A stretch of 64,000 bases of DNA from Sinotaia quadrata (taxonomy: Eukaryota; Mollusca; Gastropoda; Architaenioglossa; Viviparidae): the NCBI GenBank assembly GCA_028829895.1, contig CM054179.1, positions 71,238,391 through 71,302,390 on the forward strand, written 5' to 3'. Of the stretch, positions 37,691 to 50,130 are shown one piece after another. Position 1 is the stretch's first letter, and every line of letters starts with the position of its first letter. The notes under the pieces are model-generated. The model was given only the letters and a program-made list of their open reading frames with translations, did not search any database and was not told the DNA's origin. Both the position numbers and the translations under genes were made by a program.

Positions 37691-37995
37691 CTTTGTTGAC
37701 GTTCCATCTTTGTAGCATTTTAATTCAGTCTAGCGTTCCATCTTTGTAGCATTTTAATTCTGTCTAGCGTTCCATCTTTGTAGCATTTTAATTCAATCTA
37801 GCGTTCCATCATTGTAGCATTTTAATTCAGTCTAGCGTTCCATCTTTGTAGCATTTTAATTCAGTCTAGCGTTCCATCTTTGTAGCATTTTAATTCTGTC
37901 AAACGTTCCATCTTTGTAGCATTTTAATTCTGTCTAGCGTTCCATCTTTGTAGCATTTTAATTCAGTCTAGCGTTCCATCTTTGTAGCATTTTGT
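37691..37995. repeat. 34-bp minisatellite related to the preceding 35-bp array
   Basis: Units read AATTCAGTCTAGCGTTCCAT then CTTTGTAGCATTTT. The core TTCAATCTAGC[A/G]TTCCATCTTT is common to both arrays, but the linker differs (ACAGTATGTTAGA against GTAGCATTTTAA). The boundary is sharp, at about 37700. Confidence 0.95.
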
Positions 37996-39019
37996 ATTTT
38001 ATCTGAATTGCACATTTCCATTTTATCTTGTTCCGTTATGAGGTATGGATGGGGGAATGCGATTATAAATATTGGTTTCATCATCCAAACACTTTTCTTG
38101 CGCCCTGTAACTTAGAAACAAACCCAAGTCGTACAACGACATCACTGGCCACACTTCACACTGACCGATAGACAGGTATTTGACTCTCCACTAGTCATAT
38201 TTAGTCGTGCCTTCACTATAGCATTATATGTATACTGAAGCAGGCAAACATTGTTTTATCTTTTGATTTAGTTTCCTTTCGCAACCATTTGGTTCAATCT
38301 ATCATTTGTTATTTATTAAACATCTGCTCGTTCATTAAATTCTTTATTCAGTTTGTTAAACTAATAAATACACAAAGGTATTTTTCATACAAAAATTTAC
38401 ATCGGGGGGAAAAATCGTGAGGACAAGATTTAACAGCATTATTTACAGGCACTTAAAAAAGTTTTAAAATACTTTGTTACATATTTAGAAAATAGTTTCC
38501 AGTTTCCCTGACTTCAAAGCATTTTTGAGGAATACAAATAATACTAACTTATCTATTCACAGATCTACACATTCTATTGAGGAGGGGGGAGAGAGAACTG
38601 AGGAGAAATAGATGAAAATCCCAATTCTAAAATATTTCAACTTTCATTAGAAATGAAAATCCCCATGATTGGAATGACAACATTTGAGAATTTCTAGTTG
38701 GCCAGAAAGGATTGGAAACTTGGGATACAAAATTGCTACAGATATGATAGCTAAAACAGATTTCATATATGCTGCCTGCACAGTCCCAGCATCAGTCTAT
38801 ACTATAGCAACAGAGTGGGGAATAGATGGAGGGGGTTGCTCTGAGTGTCTTAAGAAAACGGCTCCTTAAATTAAGTTGCACGCTATTCCAAAATTCACCA
38901 TTAAAAATATTTTCCTTTCGGTTTTTGGTTTTTTTTCACCTTGTTTTGGTTACATTATATTACCTTTTACAGTATGTCTAGCATTCCTTCATTGTATCAC
39001 ATTGACATCGTGAATTCAC
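37996..39019. other. Unique sequence
   Basis: No gene recognised. The plus frame 38684-38869 (61 codons) resembles nothing known to me and has no splice context that supports it. Confidence 0.4.
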
Positions 39020-39500
39020 CTCTAACTCTTTATGGCACTTTTACATTTACATTATATTTTTGTTTTTTATCGTTGCAGCACTTTTATATTATGTTTTGTT
39101 TTCTATCTTTGCAACATTTACATTATATTTTTGTTTTCTATCTTTGCAACATTTACATTATATTTTTGTTTTTTATCTTTGCAACACTTTTACATTATAT
39201 TTTTGTTTTTTATCTTTGCAACACTTTTACATTATATTTTTGTTTTTTATCTTTGCAACATTTTTACATTATATTTTTGTTTTTTTATCTTTGCAACATT
39301 TTTACATTATATTTTTGTTTTTTATCTTTGCAACATTTTTACGTTATATTTTTGTTTTTTATCTTTGCAACACTTTTACATTTACATTATATTTTTGTTT
39401 TTTTATCTTTGCAACACTTTTACATTATATTTTTGTTTTTTTATCTTTGCAACATTTTTACGTTATGTTTGTTTACTATCTTTGTAGCACTTCATTTTTC
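39020..39500. repeat. ~37-bp minisatellite, about thirteen units
   Basis: Units contain TTTACATTATATTTTTGTTT and TTTATCTTTGCAACA, with lengths of 36-38 bp due to T-run changes. Long plus-strand frames (up to 210 codons, rich in Phe/Leu) are artefacts. Confidence 0.94.
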
Positions 39501-41859
39501 TAGCCCTTTTACATTATGTCTAGTGTTCTGTCTTTGCATCTGCGACATCTGGTGGAGTATGTGGTCACGATAAATGTAGTTAGTGTGAATGCACCCCTCC
39601 CTTCCTTGCATTTAATTAAAATTACAGGCTGAGTCTGTATTCCAGGATTGGACCGTAAAGTAACTATGGATGATTTAAAGATAATAAGATAGACAATAGT
39701 CCAACAGCTCTAACCCCAGCAACCCAACAATCCTGGTTATTTAGAAAAATATGGATAAAATAGGCTACTATGTGTTTTTCTAGTGGTAACTCACAGGAAT
39801 CCACCAAAAGCTGAAAACATCGCCAAGATGAAAAGTTTTACAGCAATTCCTGCGGGGCATATAGATAGCGGTATCATCATCATCATCATGGACACAACAA
39901 CTTAAAACCACGTACCATTTCAGTAAAATAAATGGTCTCTTCAGAAATCTTCAAATCGGCACACTGAACTCATCTGAAACTGTTAAATAAGAAATCAGAA
40001 ATATATTTTCTAATATTTTTTATATTCAAACTTCTTAACATATACTAGTACTATTTCTTTTATCTAATCCAGGCGTTTTAACACAAATGTGACTCAATTT
40101 TTCGTTATTTAATCAAGTTTTCTGAATACAAGATTATTTGTTATTGAATAATTTTTTATTAACATAAACTTTCAAAGCATCGTGGTAACATATTTCAATA
40201 AGCTTTCCAACATTCATGTAATTTCTTTGTTAGCCAATCAAACTTTCTAAACGTAAAGGACCAGTATTTTTGTATTTTAATATTTTTCTGAACATGAAGT
40301 AATAGATTTTTTTTTTAATCCAATCACAACGTCGAATCAAGATGACCTTCCCTTCCTTCTTCTCTAAAGAGCAAGAAACGTCGATAAAAGAAGGAAACAG
40401 AGTTATTCTAATTGAAATGCAATAGCTAATCCCTCACACAACATTGTTATACTGGGACCAACCATAGTAAAGTTCCATCTGCAAGACTGATTTTATTCTC
40501 TCTTGTAAAGCAGTAAAGTTGTAACGTTCAAGTAATGTCTTCGTACTTTTAATATTTGTTTTTATCGATATTTTTTCCAATCAGATCTTAAAGAATTTAA
40601 TATCTCAACAAATATTGCAAGTGATTATTCGTACAATAAATAATATTTATAGAGTTGTATTGCAAGTTACTAATCATATATAAACTCTAATATTTATAAG
40701 TTTACTGTTGTATCGCATATCGTATATCAAGACTAATATTTTGTGTGATCCATTGTATTGTAAGCTATTAATCATAAATAAACTCTATCGTAGGTAATCC
40801 ATTCAAAGCCCAGGCTGGAATGAGATATCAGACGGTACCAGTAGTTGAATGCAAAAAGCGGGGAGTAATTTGTTCAAAATTAGCCGTGAGAAGCACGCCT
40901 CGGCTTGTTAGCCAAATTTCTTTGTATTCAGTGTCTACTGTAAAGTCTGGCATTGAGAGCGATATCAAAGTTTACTAGAATCAATTTTTGATTGCAAGAA
41001 CTGACGTATTTTAGTGTGATTATGCTTACTGATTGTTCACATCGTTCATCGGTTCTTCAAAAGATATTTCTTAGTGACATACAGTATTTAGCGCGTGCGC
41101 TTCGAAGTTTCATGTGAGTCTTTTGAATTGTAAGTTCTTTTTCTTTTTCTTCTTTTTATGATAGCAGCTTCCGTCTATCAGCCGATTTCGCTGCCTGGCA
41201 CGAACTGTGCCACTGTTGTGAGAGTTGAAGATAATGAAAGTCAGAGTAAATGGTTGTTGATAAAAAAAAAAATGTTGTAGAGTGGTGATGATGGGATGAA
41301 TAGTTGATGTGAATTCTGCCCATTAAGCTCTATTTATGTATAGCTCAGTGGTTCTGCCACAGATTAAAAATCTGAGAAAAGAGAGCACGTGCCCAATCTA
41401 CAGAGAGCGAAAGACATTTTTGGATCCGACGTCATTAGAAGTGAGATCTTGACGTCACTTAAAGCAAGATCGATAAGAAAACAAAAGCCATTATAGTCAA
41501 ATTCTAATTTCACTTCCCCGAGCCCCATTTGACAGTTAGGTAGAAGTTTAAAAAATACATCTCAACCGATATTTATTTAAAATTTTCATATTATAGTTTA
41601 TAAGATGTTGCCGGTGTGATCAAGTTGAACACAACTGGAATATTTTTATGTGTCCTACTACGTTTATTTGCTTTTCAACGTAATAGTTTTCGGAATATAA
41701 GACCGTAACAAATTAATAAATATTTCACTTTTATTTTTTGTTTGTTTGTTTGAATGTCGATCTGCAGTTCATATCGATATATATTGATAGAACACTTTAA
41801 TTATTTACAAAATTCATACAGCCGAACACACCACACTTGTATATTTCCTACTCTGACTT
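39501..41859. other. Unique sequence, presumed upstream intergenic
   Basis: Contains a short (ATC)n run at 39876-39890, a T-rich stretch near 41140, and two CRE-like motifs close together (GACGTCAT at 41428 and TGACGTCA at 41450-41457). No coding sequence recognised. Confidence 0.45.
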
Positions 41860-42285
41860 CTGTTTACCACAGAATCGTGCTCTCTGCTCAGTATACTGGG
41901 CTTCAACTCAGTGCTTGTTCACCAAAGAATCAAGTTCTCTGCTCACTATACTATGTTTCATTCACTGCCTGTTTGCCACAGAATCAAGTTTTTTTTTCAC
42001 TCTACTACGTGTATGTTTCACTCACTGACTGCTTGTTCATCACTGAAGCAAATTCTTTTTGCTATACTAAATGTACGTTTCACTCAGTGACTGTCTGTTC
42101 ACCAAGGAATCAAGTTCTCATCTCACTATACTTAATGTGTTTCACTAACTTATTGTCTGTTCGTCACAGAATTTTCCCTTCTCACTATGTGACATGTATG
42201 TTTCACTCAGTGACTACTTGTTCACTACAGAATCACGTTCTATTCTCACTATGCTACATGTTTGTTTCACTGACCAATTCCAGAC
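41860..42285. repeat. ~60-bp diverged repeat, about seven units
   Basis: Words CACCAAAGAATCAAGTTCTC, TCTCACTATACTA and TGTTTCACTCACTGACTG recur. A 222-codon plus frame spans the block but matches nothing known and reads the repeat (SLYYV, FTxCLPQNQV). Confidence 0.85.
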
Positions 42286-42411
42286 AAAAGAATCTGAATG
42301 ACCTTTCTCATTCAAGATCCTGTTACTTGGACTGCCGTTTGGACTCATGCAGGCCACAGCTTAACGATTCTCAAGAAATCTGCAAGGAAATTGTTTTCAT
42401 TTTCAAGTATT

Positions 42412-42672
42412 TGCTGTGGTAATTTTCTCCTGTAACACTAGTCTTTTTTAATTTTCGTGATTTTCTCCTGTAACACTAGCCTTTTTTAATTTTCGTGATT
42501 TTCTCCTGTAATACTAGTCTTTTTTAATTTTCGTGATTTTCTCCTGTAATACTAGTCTTTTTTAATTTTCGTGATTTTCTCCTGTAACACTAGCCTTTTT
42601 TAATTTTCGTGATTTTCTCCTGTAATACTAGTCTTTTTTAATTTTCGTGATTTTCTCCTACAACATCACAGT
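42412..42672. repeat. 38-bp minisatellite, about seven units
   Basis: Units read TGATTTTCTCCTGTAACACT then AGTCTTTTTTAATTTTCG. Differences between units are few (ACACT/ATACT, AGTC/AGCC). Confidence 0.95.
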
Positions 42673-42841
42673 CTTTTTCTTTCTTTTTTTTTATTTTTTT
42701 GCTTTGTTTTTGTTTTGAGATTTTCTATTAAACATCAGTCTTTTCTTTAGTGATTTTTTTCCTAAAGGCAAATCTAATGACACTGTCTTTACAAACGTGT
42801 GCCAAGTAAATCTCAGTGAAAATGTTTCGGCACTGTTGTAA

Positions 42842-43065
42842 TCATGCATAAAGATAGATTTTACATATATTCTATGGCACTTGCTTATGTATAAAGATAG
42901 ATTGTACATATATTCTATGGCACTTGCTTATGTATAAAGATAGATTTTACATATATTCTATGGCACTTGCTTATGTATAAAGATAGATTTTACATATATT
43001 CTATGGCATTTGTTTATGTATAAAGATAGATTTCACGCATATTTTATGGCTCTGTCGTAAATACC
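42842..43065. repeat. 43-bp minisatellite, about five units
   Basis: Units read ATAAAGATAGATTTTACATA then TATTCTATGGCACTTGCTTATGT in sequence. Confidence 0.94.
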
Positions 43066-43289
43066 CTGACAATCTCGAGGCATATCTTACAGCACTATCT
43101 AAAAACATATAAATGCAATTTATTGTAAATGTGGTGCAAAAGGTTTTAAGATAAATCACAAGGTTCTGTTGCAATTCCGTACCAAGACATTTGTCAGTGT
43201 AAGTACTTATTAAGAAAAGTTTTCAAGCAAATATCTTATTTTTAAAAAAAATATGTCTGGCATACCAAAAACACCTAGCATTTCCTGTA

Positions 43290-43510
43290 TACAAACTGTC
43301 TGTGTTGTATACAAAATTACCTGATGTAACATATTTATGTTAATATCTGTCCTGTTTACAAAATATCTGTGTTAATGTCTGGTATTTGTGCTAATGACTA
43401 AACTGTATTAAACTGTATAAAAATGTTAATGTCTGACCTGTATACAAAATATCTACGTTATTGTTTGACCTGGATACAAAATATATGTGTTCATATATGA
43501 CCTTTATAGA
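43290..43510. repeat. ~32-bp degenerate repeat
   Basis: GTTAATGTCTGACCTGTATA and CAAAATATCTGT words recur about six times. Confidence 0.7.
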
Positions 43511-44444
43511 AGCATTCATATAAAGTCCCTTATAGAAAACATCACATCTAATTGTTCTACACCACTCAGCTATATATCAGCACTCGACCTTACACTAATC
43601 TCTATATTAGACACTCGACCATTCACCACACTAATCTCCATGTCAGACACTAATCTACATATCAGACAATTGACCAAACACTGTATTCATCTATAAATCA
43701 AGCACAATACTAAGTACTTTTCAAGCAATATTCCAAACGCTACATCAAACATCTATACGAAACATTACATCGACTACTACACCAATCACTACACAATATA
43801 CTACATAATGCACTAACCAAGCTTTATACCAATTATTACGCTAAATCAAGTACAATGACAAGGAAGTGCCCAGCACTATACCAAGTAAAAGTTTCTTTGT
43901 CTTTTATTTTTAACTTGGAAATACTTAATCGCCTGATGATAAATGTGTTCTTTTTTTAAAGAAGGCCATTGTCTTGATGGCCTTTAATTTCAACGTTTAC
44001 CTGACGTTTACAACGTGTTCATAACACAACGTTCCGTTCTACAGAATATATACTCTAGGTGATACTATGGAAGTGAGTTTCATAATGAGCATTCATAAAT
44101 AATAACATCGCGAACGTATTATAAGCATTCACTATTACTAATTGTGTTTTGAAATATTAAAGTTATTAACGCCAGAAGCCGAAATCAAATTCAACTTTAA
44201 AGTGCCTTGTCAGCAATGTAAAAGACTAATTCTGTTATCAATGGTTTGATTTATATGTTGTATGTAGAACAGTATATATTGCTTATTCCTATATTTATTT
44301 TTAACACTTGATAAGTATATTGTATTGTAGATATGAATGCAACATTTTTCATACTTTTACTAATAATAAAATAGTTTTTTAGTCTAACGCCTTAAATTGT
44401 GAGATTGTTCTTATGCAATTCTTTGACCAAGAGGAACAACGATG
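43511..44444. other. Unique sequence
   Basis: Loose CACTA/ATCTA words from 43560 to 43860, without a fixed period. No gene recognised. Confidence 0.45.
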
Positions 44445-45020
44445 CAGTTGTAATATGATACGAGTGACTAAATGTCTGTCTTTGAGGTAAAGAACTGAAA
44501 CATTAATATAATACGAGTGACTAAATGTCTGTCTTTGAGGTAAAGAACTGAAACATTAATATAATACGGTAACTAGCTGTCTGATTTTGAGGTAAAGAAC
44601 TGAAACATTAATATAATACGAGTGACTAAATGTCTGTCTTTGAGGTAAAGAACTGAAACATTAATATAATACGGGTAAGTAGCTGTCTGATTTTGAGGTA
44701 AAGAACTGAAACATTAATACAATACGGGTAACTAGCTGTCTGATTTTGAGGTAAAGAACTGAAACATTAATATAATACGAGTGACTAAATGTCTGTCTTT
44801 GAGGTAAAGAACTGAAACATTAATATAATACGGGTAAGTAGCTGTCTGATTTTGAGGTAAAGAACTGAAACATTAATACAATACGGGTAACTAGCTGTCT
44901 GATTTTGAGGTAAAGAACTGAAACATTAATACAATACGGGTAACTAGCTGTCTGATTTTGAGGTAAAGAACTGAAACATTAATATAATACGGGTAACTAG
45001 CTGTCTGATTTTGAGCAAGA
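44445..45020. repeat. 53-bp minisatellite with two alternating unit types
   Basis: All units share TTGAGGTAAAGAACTGAAAC and ATTAATATAATACG. Type A has AGTGACTAAATGTCTGTCT; type B has GTAACTAGCTGTCTGATT. About eleven units read left to right approximately A A B A B B A B B B B. Confidence 0.95.
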
Positions 45021-45535
45021 TTCATAAACAAGGCGAAGAACTGAAATATAGTTCAGGCAATAAACAATACGTCTTTAACAGTTTCCATGCTCGAAATGAG
45101 AATTTGACAGCCAACAAATTTCACCGTGATTATTGATTAGGTGTACAATATTCGTCAAATCTCTGGTCGGCACAGCGATCGATAATACTTGTTAGGTTAG
45201 GCATGCATCTCTTTGCTTAATTTATTAAGTTAACGTTTGTTTACTTTATGAAATATCTCTCGATGAGGTTGAGTTTCCTTCTGCTTCAAGGTGTGAATAC
45301 ATCTTGTTTGGTAAGTCCATGGTAAAACAAAACGCCATGACAATTATTCTTGAGTGTCATAAAGATAAATGAGTTTGTGTGTGTGATGTGCTCCAGCTGT
45401 TTTGTTGCATTAAATTGTTAAAGTACGTCCGAGCCTGTATTTTATTTTTCCTGACCTGATTCTTTTATTTGGACAGCGATTTGGTTGTAGAAACTGCCTG
45501 TGTATATAACTGTTTTAGTTTTGCGATTACACAAG
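45021..45535. other. Unique sequence
   Basis: No gene recognised. Confidence 0.45.
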
Positions 45536-46400
45536 TAGAACTGCATTAGTAACTATACTAAGTGTTTAGTGTTAGTGACTACACTACTGATAACTGTTTG
45601 TGTTAGTGACTACACTAAGGATAACTGACTACGTTAAGGATAGTTGTTTTGTGTTAGTGACTACAGTAAGGATAACTGACTATGTTAAGGATAGCTGTTT
45701 TGTGTTAGTGAGTACACTACTGATAACCGTTTTTTTTTGTGTGTGTTAGTGACTACACTAAGGATAACTGTTTTTTTCTGTTAGTGACTACACTAAGGAT
45801 AACTGTTTTGTATTAGTGACTACAGTAAGGATAACTGACTACATTAAGGATAACTGTTTTGTATTAGTGACTACAGTAAGGATAACTGACTACCGTAACT
45901 GATAACTGACTACAGTAAGGACAACTGCTTGGAGTTTAGTAACTGTTCTCAGGATGATTCTACTAAGGATACATGTTTTGTAATTATGCTAAGGATAACT
46001 GGTTTTAGTTACTATACTAAGGGTGATTGTTTTATGTACTCAGAATAAATGTTATGTGTTTAATGACTATTAAAGATAACTCTTTTAGTAACCATAACCA
46101 TACTAAAGATAAATGTTAAGAAACTATACTCAGGGTAATTGTTATGTGTTTATTTACTATATTAAAGATAACTGTTGCAGTAACTATACTAAGAAATATT
46201 GTTTTAGTAACCGTGTTAAGGATAACAGTGTGATAACTATTCTAAGGATAACTGTTTTACTACCATGCAATAGTAACTGTATTAAGGATAACATTTTATG
46301 ACCGTAGTATGGATAACTGTCTTAGGACAACTGTTTTACTGACTATTAAGGACGAATGTTACAGAAACTATACTAAGGATAACTGTTTTAGTGATTGCTA
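45536..46400. repeat. Degenerate ~32-bp repeat
   Basis: TTAGTGACTACACTAAGGAT and AACTGTTTT words recur more than twenty times with many indels. Divergence increases to the right. Confidence 0.88.
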
Positions 46401-46649
46401 TAAATATCTTTTCTGCATATAAATAGCATTCAGAATTTTTATATCATTAACCTAAAATGATTCATTTTCGTTTCACATTTATTTTTGTTGTTGCTGACCT
46501 GAATAGACAGTCAAATAATTTATTCCCACAGACCTTTGGAGAAAAATCTAAGTTTTGTTAGTTTTGGGAGCCAGAGCACCAGAGTTATTATTTGTGTGGG
46601 ACGTGCTGTCTGGAAAGTGAGCTTCTTTCTCTTCAATTCCAGTACACAA

Positions 46650-47310
46650 GGTTCAGTTGTGTGATAAGAGCTGTTATGATAAATTTAGTTGTGTGTTAAG
46701 TTAGCTGTTATGATAAATTTAGTTGTGTACATAGTTTAGTTGTGTGATAAGTTAACTGTTAGAATAAATTTAGTTTTGTACGTAGTTTAGTTGTGTGGTT
46801 AGTTTAATTATTGTATTATAAGTTTAGCAAGTTAAGTTTTATGGTTAGTTTAGTTGTGTAGTAAGTTGAGTTGAGTTGTAAGTTTAGCTGTGTGGTTAAT
46901 GTACTAGTGTTGTAAATTTAGTTGAGTTATAAGTTGAGTTTTGAGTTCTAGTTTAGATGTGTAGTTAGTATAGTTGTGTGATTAGTTTAGATGTGTTGTA
47001 AATTTAGTTGTTGGTTAGTTTAGTTGTGTTGTAAGTTTGAGTTGTAAATTTAGTTGTTGGTTAGTTTAGTTGTGTTGTAAGTTTGAGTTGTAAATGTAGT
47101 TGTTGGTTAGTTAAGTTGTGTTGTAAGTTCGTTGAGTTTAAATTTAGTTTTGTGCTTAGTTTAGGTGCGTTATAAATTTAGTTGAGCTGTAAGGTTAGTT
47201 TTGTGCTTAGTTTAGTTGTGTTGTAAGTTTAGATGAGTTGAAAGTTTAGATGAGTAGTTATTTAATTGTATGAAAGTGTAATTGGATGTTGTAAGTTTAG
47301 TTGCGTGTTG
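46650..47310. repeat. Degenerate short-unit repeat (about 11-35 bp)
   Basis: GTTTAGTTGTGTTGTAAGTT and TTAGTTGTGTGGTTAG words recur throughout. The basic word appears to be about 11 bp, combined into longer units. Confidence 0.85.
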
Positions 47311-47374
47311 TATTATTTTGTTCCATTTGCGCACTTCTGTTGTACTAAAGAGATTTCTGTGATCACGTAAAGAC

Positions 47375-47590
47375 TTTTTTTTAACGCATGAACACTGTCA
47401 CGTGGAGACATTTTTTAGTCCGGAGAAGACCATAGTTTGTCCCGTAAAGACTTTTCTTAGTCCGGAGAAGACCATAGTTTGTCCCGTAAAGACTTTCTTA
47501 GTCCGGAGAAGACCATATTTTGTCCCGTAAAGACTTTTCTTAATCCGGAGATGACCATATTTTGTCCCGTAAAGACTTTAGCCTGAGAAA
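47375..47590. repeat. 42-bp minisatellite, about five units
   Basis: Units contain AGACTTTTCTTAGTCCGGAG and AAGACCATAGTTTGTCCCGTA. Confidence 0.93.
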
Positions 47591-48140
47591 GATTTTAGTT
47601 TGTCAAGCGACAAGGCCACATGAAAGATTTATCACGTGATTGCCATACGATGACATTGTCTTCTGACACGTGAAGACGTTACTTTGTCTGGTAAAGAACA
47701 TTTTTCATGACAGTAATAGTACGCCACATTGCTGTGTCACGTGGACACGTTACTCTGTCACGTACAAACTTTGTTTCATGAAAATGTTATTTTGTCACTT
47801 GCAGACATTACTGTTTCACATAAAAAAGACTTTGTGCAGACTTTACCACGTGGGACTGTCACGAGAAGATTGTACTTCGTTCAATAATGATTTTACTTTG
47901 TCATGTGAAGACTTTGTCTTTTGAGTTCTTTTTCATGTTGCCATACCACACACTACGTATGCGTCGCGTCAAGACATCCTCTGTCACATGAAGACCTGTC
48001 GAGATTTTACTACGTCGTGTGAAGTATGTACTGTGCTAGATGAAAACTTTATTGTGTCATATGATCACATGAATGTGTCACGTAAAGACTATTGTGTCTG
48101 CTAAGATGTGCTGGACTTTAACATATGAAGACTCGTTAAA
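47591..48140. repeat. Degenerate repeat rich in TCACGTG(G)A-type words
   Basis: Words such as TGTCACGTGAAGAC, TTTGTCACGT and CACGTGG recur about every 20-40 bp. It looks like the worn continuation of the 42-bp array (shared AAGACTTT..TTTGTC). Exact CACGTG hexamers occur several times as a by-product. Confidence 0.75.
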
Positions 48141-48149
48141 AGTTGACCT

Positions 48150-48560
48150 CACTGTCGAAGAATACTAGCTTTTAATTTTTGAAAGAAAACAATGTCATAC
48201 TGTCAAAGATACTGGCTTTTAATTTCTGTAAAGAAACAATGTCCTACTGTCAAAGATACTGGCTTTTAATTTCTGTAAAGAAACAATGCCACACTATCAA
48301 AGTTAATGACTTGTAATATCTGTAAGGAATCAATTCCACACTATCATAGTTAATTGCTTATAATTTCTGTAAGGAAACAATGCCATACTGTCAAAAGATA
48401 CTGGCTTGTAATTTCTGTAAAGAAACGATGCCATACTGTCAAAGATACTGGCTTTTAATTTCTGTAAAGAAACAATGTCATACTGTCAAAGATACTGGCT
48501 TTTAATTTCTGTAAAGAAACAATGCCACACTATCAAAGTTAATTGCTTATAACTTCTGTA
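48150..48560. repeat. 47-bp minisatellite, about nine units
   Basis: Units read ACTGTCAAAGATACTGGCTT then TTAATTTCTGTAAAGAAACA and ATGCCAT. A subset carries ACTATCAAAGTTAATTGCTT. Confidence 0.94.
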
Positions 48561-48584
48561 ATTATAACAAGGCTAGATAAGACG

Positions 48585-48637
<53 letters not shown>

Positions 48638-48735
48638 ACAAACTGTAATAATAACAGGGCTAGATATCATACAAAAGACACTAACACACTTCAAACTGTA
48701 ATCATAACAGGGCTAGATAAGACAACACACACACA

Positions 48736-48786
<51 letters not shown>

Positions 48787-48925
48787 CAAACTGTAATCAT
48801 AACAGGGCTAGATAAGACGACACACACACACACTACAAACTACAAATTGTAATCATAACAAGGCTAGATAAGACAACACCTACAAACACACACACACACA
48901 CACACACACTACAAACTACAAATTG
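48560..48925. repeat. Compound array: unique word plus variable (CA)n, about five units
   Basis: Each unit has AACTGTAATCATAACAGGGC and TAGATAAGACGACA followed by a CA tract of very different length (from a few to about 30 repeats). The flanking word is copied with the tract, so this is a minisatellite that contains a microsatellite. Confidence 0.95.
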
Positions 48926-48954
48926 CTACAATTGTTCTGCTTAAGGGAGCTAAT

Positions 48955-49602
48955 ATGGCGAAGGAGCGCCCAGGCTAAGTTTCCAGTTTATTCTTTTTTA
49001 ACTCCATTCTTTCTTACATTCACGTCTCAGCTTACAGTTTCCTGCAACAGTATTTATTAGCATGATATATGCATACAGCATAATAGTTTTATGAGTAGGT
49101 TCACTAGAAACAATGTCAAGTGTTTAGCATACTACATATAAGCAATCCTAGCTCACACTTTATAGATATAATAGTCTGCTCACATAATACATCTCAATGT
49201 GAAATGCAAGTATATCAATAGCAAAAATTTCTAAGTCCATTCTCTCTCAATCAGTCTGTTATCTCACCATAAAGCTAATAGCTACCTTTCATGACCGGAC
49301 TTCTTGCCACACCAGATTCAAAGTGATTAGACAATAGAATTCTCTACAGCAGGTAAAACTTTTAATCTCAACCCATTGGCAGGTCTCGTTCTCGTAAATC
49401 TCAACCATTGGATAATAAAAACTACTCATCCAGTTTGAACTGCATCAGCAATTTCTAGCATATTCTCAAGTTGTTTACTCCAACTCTGACACTTACAAAA
49501 CACCACCATAAGGAGTGCCCAAAGTCGGATCACTTTGACAATTTAACAATTTATATAGCAATTAAGTCTAGAAATAGGGGTAGGCAAATGTACTCTGCCA
49601 CA
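48955..49602 (-). mobile_element. LTR-family fragment (copy A)
   Basis: The sequence from about 48975 aligns by eye with 56235-56819 of the complete copy. Shared landmarks are CTAAGTCCATTCT, TCAGTCTGTTA, CACCATAA, ACTACTCA, GCATATTCTC, GGAGTGCCCAA and ATAGGGGTAGGCAAA, with a terminus GCCACA at 49602. Its reverse complement carries AATAAATACTGTTGCAGGAA, matching copy G at 59937-59960. Confidence 0.85.
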
Positions 49603-49604
49603 TA

Positions 49605-49990
49605 TGGTATGGCCAGGACGATATAAGTTCTAGGTAGTGTGGTATTGCCAGGGCTACACGAATTCTATGTGGTTGTGTGGCACATTTAGTGTGGTATGGC
49701 CAGGACGACATGAATTCTATGTGGTGTGGTATGGCCAGGAGGACATGAATTGTGTGGTGTGGTATGGCCAGGACGACAGGAATTCTATGTGGTGTGGTAT
49801 GGCCTGGACGACATGAAATCTGTGTGGTGTGGTATGGCCAGGACGACAGGAATTCTATGTGGTGTGGTATGGCCAGGACGACAGGAATTCTATGTGGTGT
49901 GGTATGGCCTGGACGACATGAATTCTGTGTGGTATGGCCTGGACGAAATGAAATCTGTGTAATGTGACGTGGCCAGGACGGCGTGAAATA
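49605..49990. repeat. 35-bp minisatellite, about ten units
   Basis: Units read GGTATGGCCAGGACGACAGG then AATTCTATGTGGTGT. The array abuts the terminus of LTR copy A. Frames stay open on both strands (150 codons on the minus strand), with repeats such as RPGHTT and VWYGLDD. They are by-products. Confidence 0.95.
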
Positions 49991-50130
49991 CCATACTGAA
50001 TGAAAGACAAAGCCGATCAAATCCTTCTTTCGAGAGCCTGAATTACCTGTCGTGCCTAATGAACCAGAACAGACAGAGGTGATTGTAGGGCAAGGTTAAA
50101 ATTGCCAGGGGTTATTATAAATGGTTTCCT
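49991..50130. other. Short unique spacer
   Basis: Nothing recognised. Confidence 0.5.

Noticed and set aside
39032..39573. Three long plus-strand Phe/Leu-rich frames resembling a membrane protein
   Set aside because: They come from a T-rich ~37-bp minisatellite and are open in all three frames for that reason.
41754..42422. 222-codon plus-strand frame
   Set aside because: Most of it reads a ~60-bp degenerate tandem repeat; the non-repeat ends have no recognisable content.
49568..50020. 150-codon minus frame with RPGHTT repeats
   Set aside because: It is a by-product of the 35-bp array; both strands are open in several frames.
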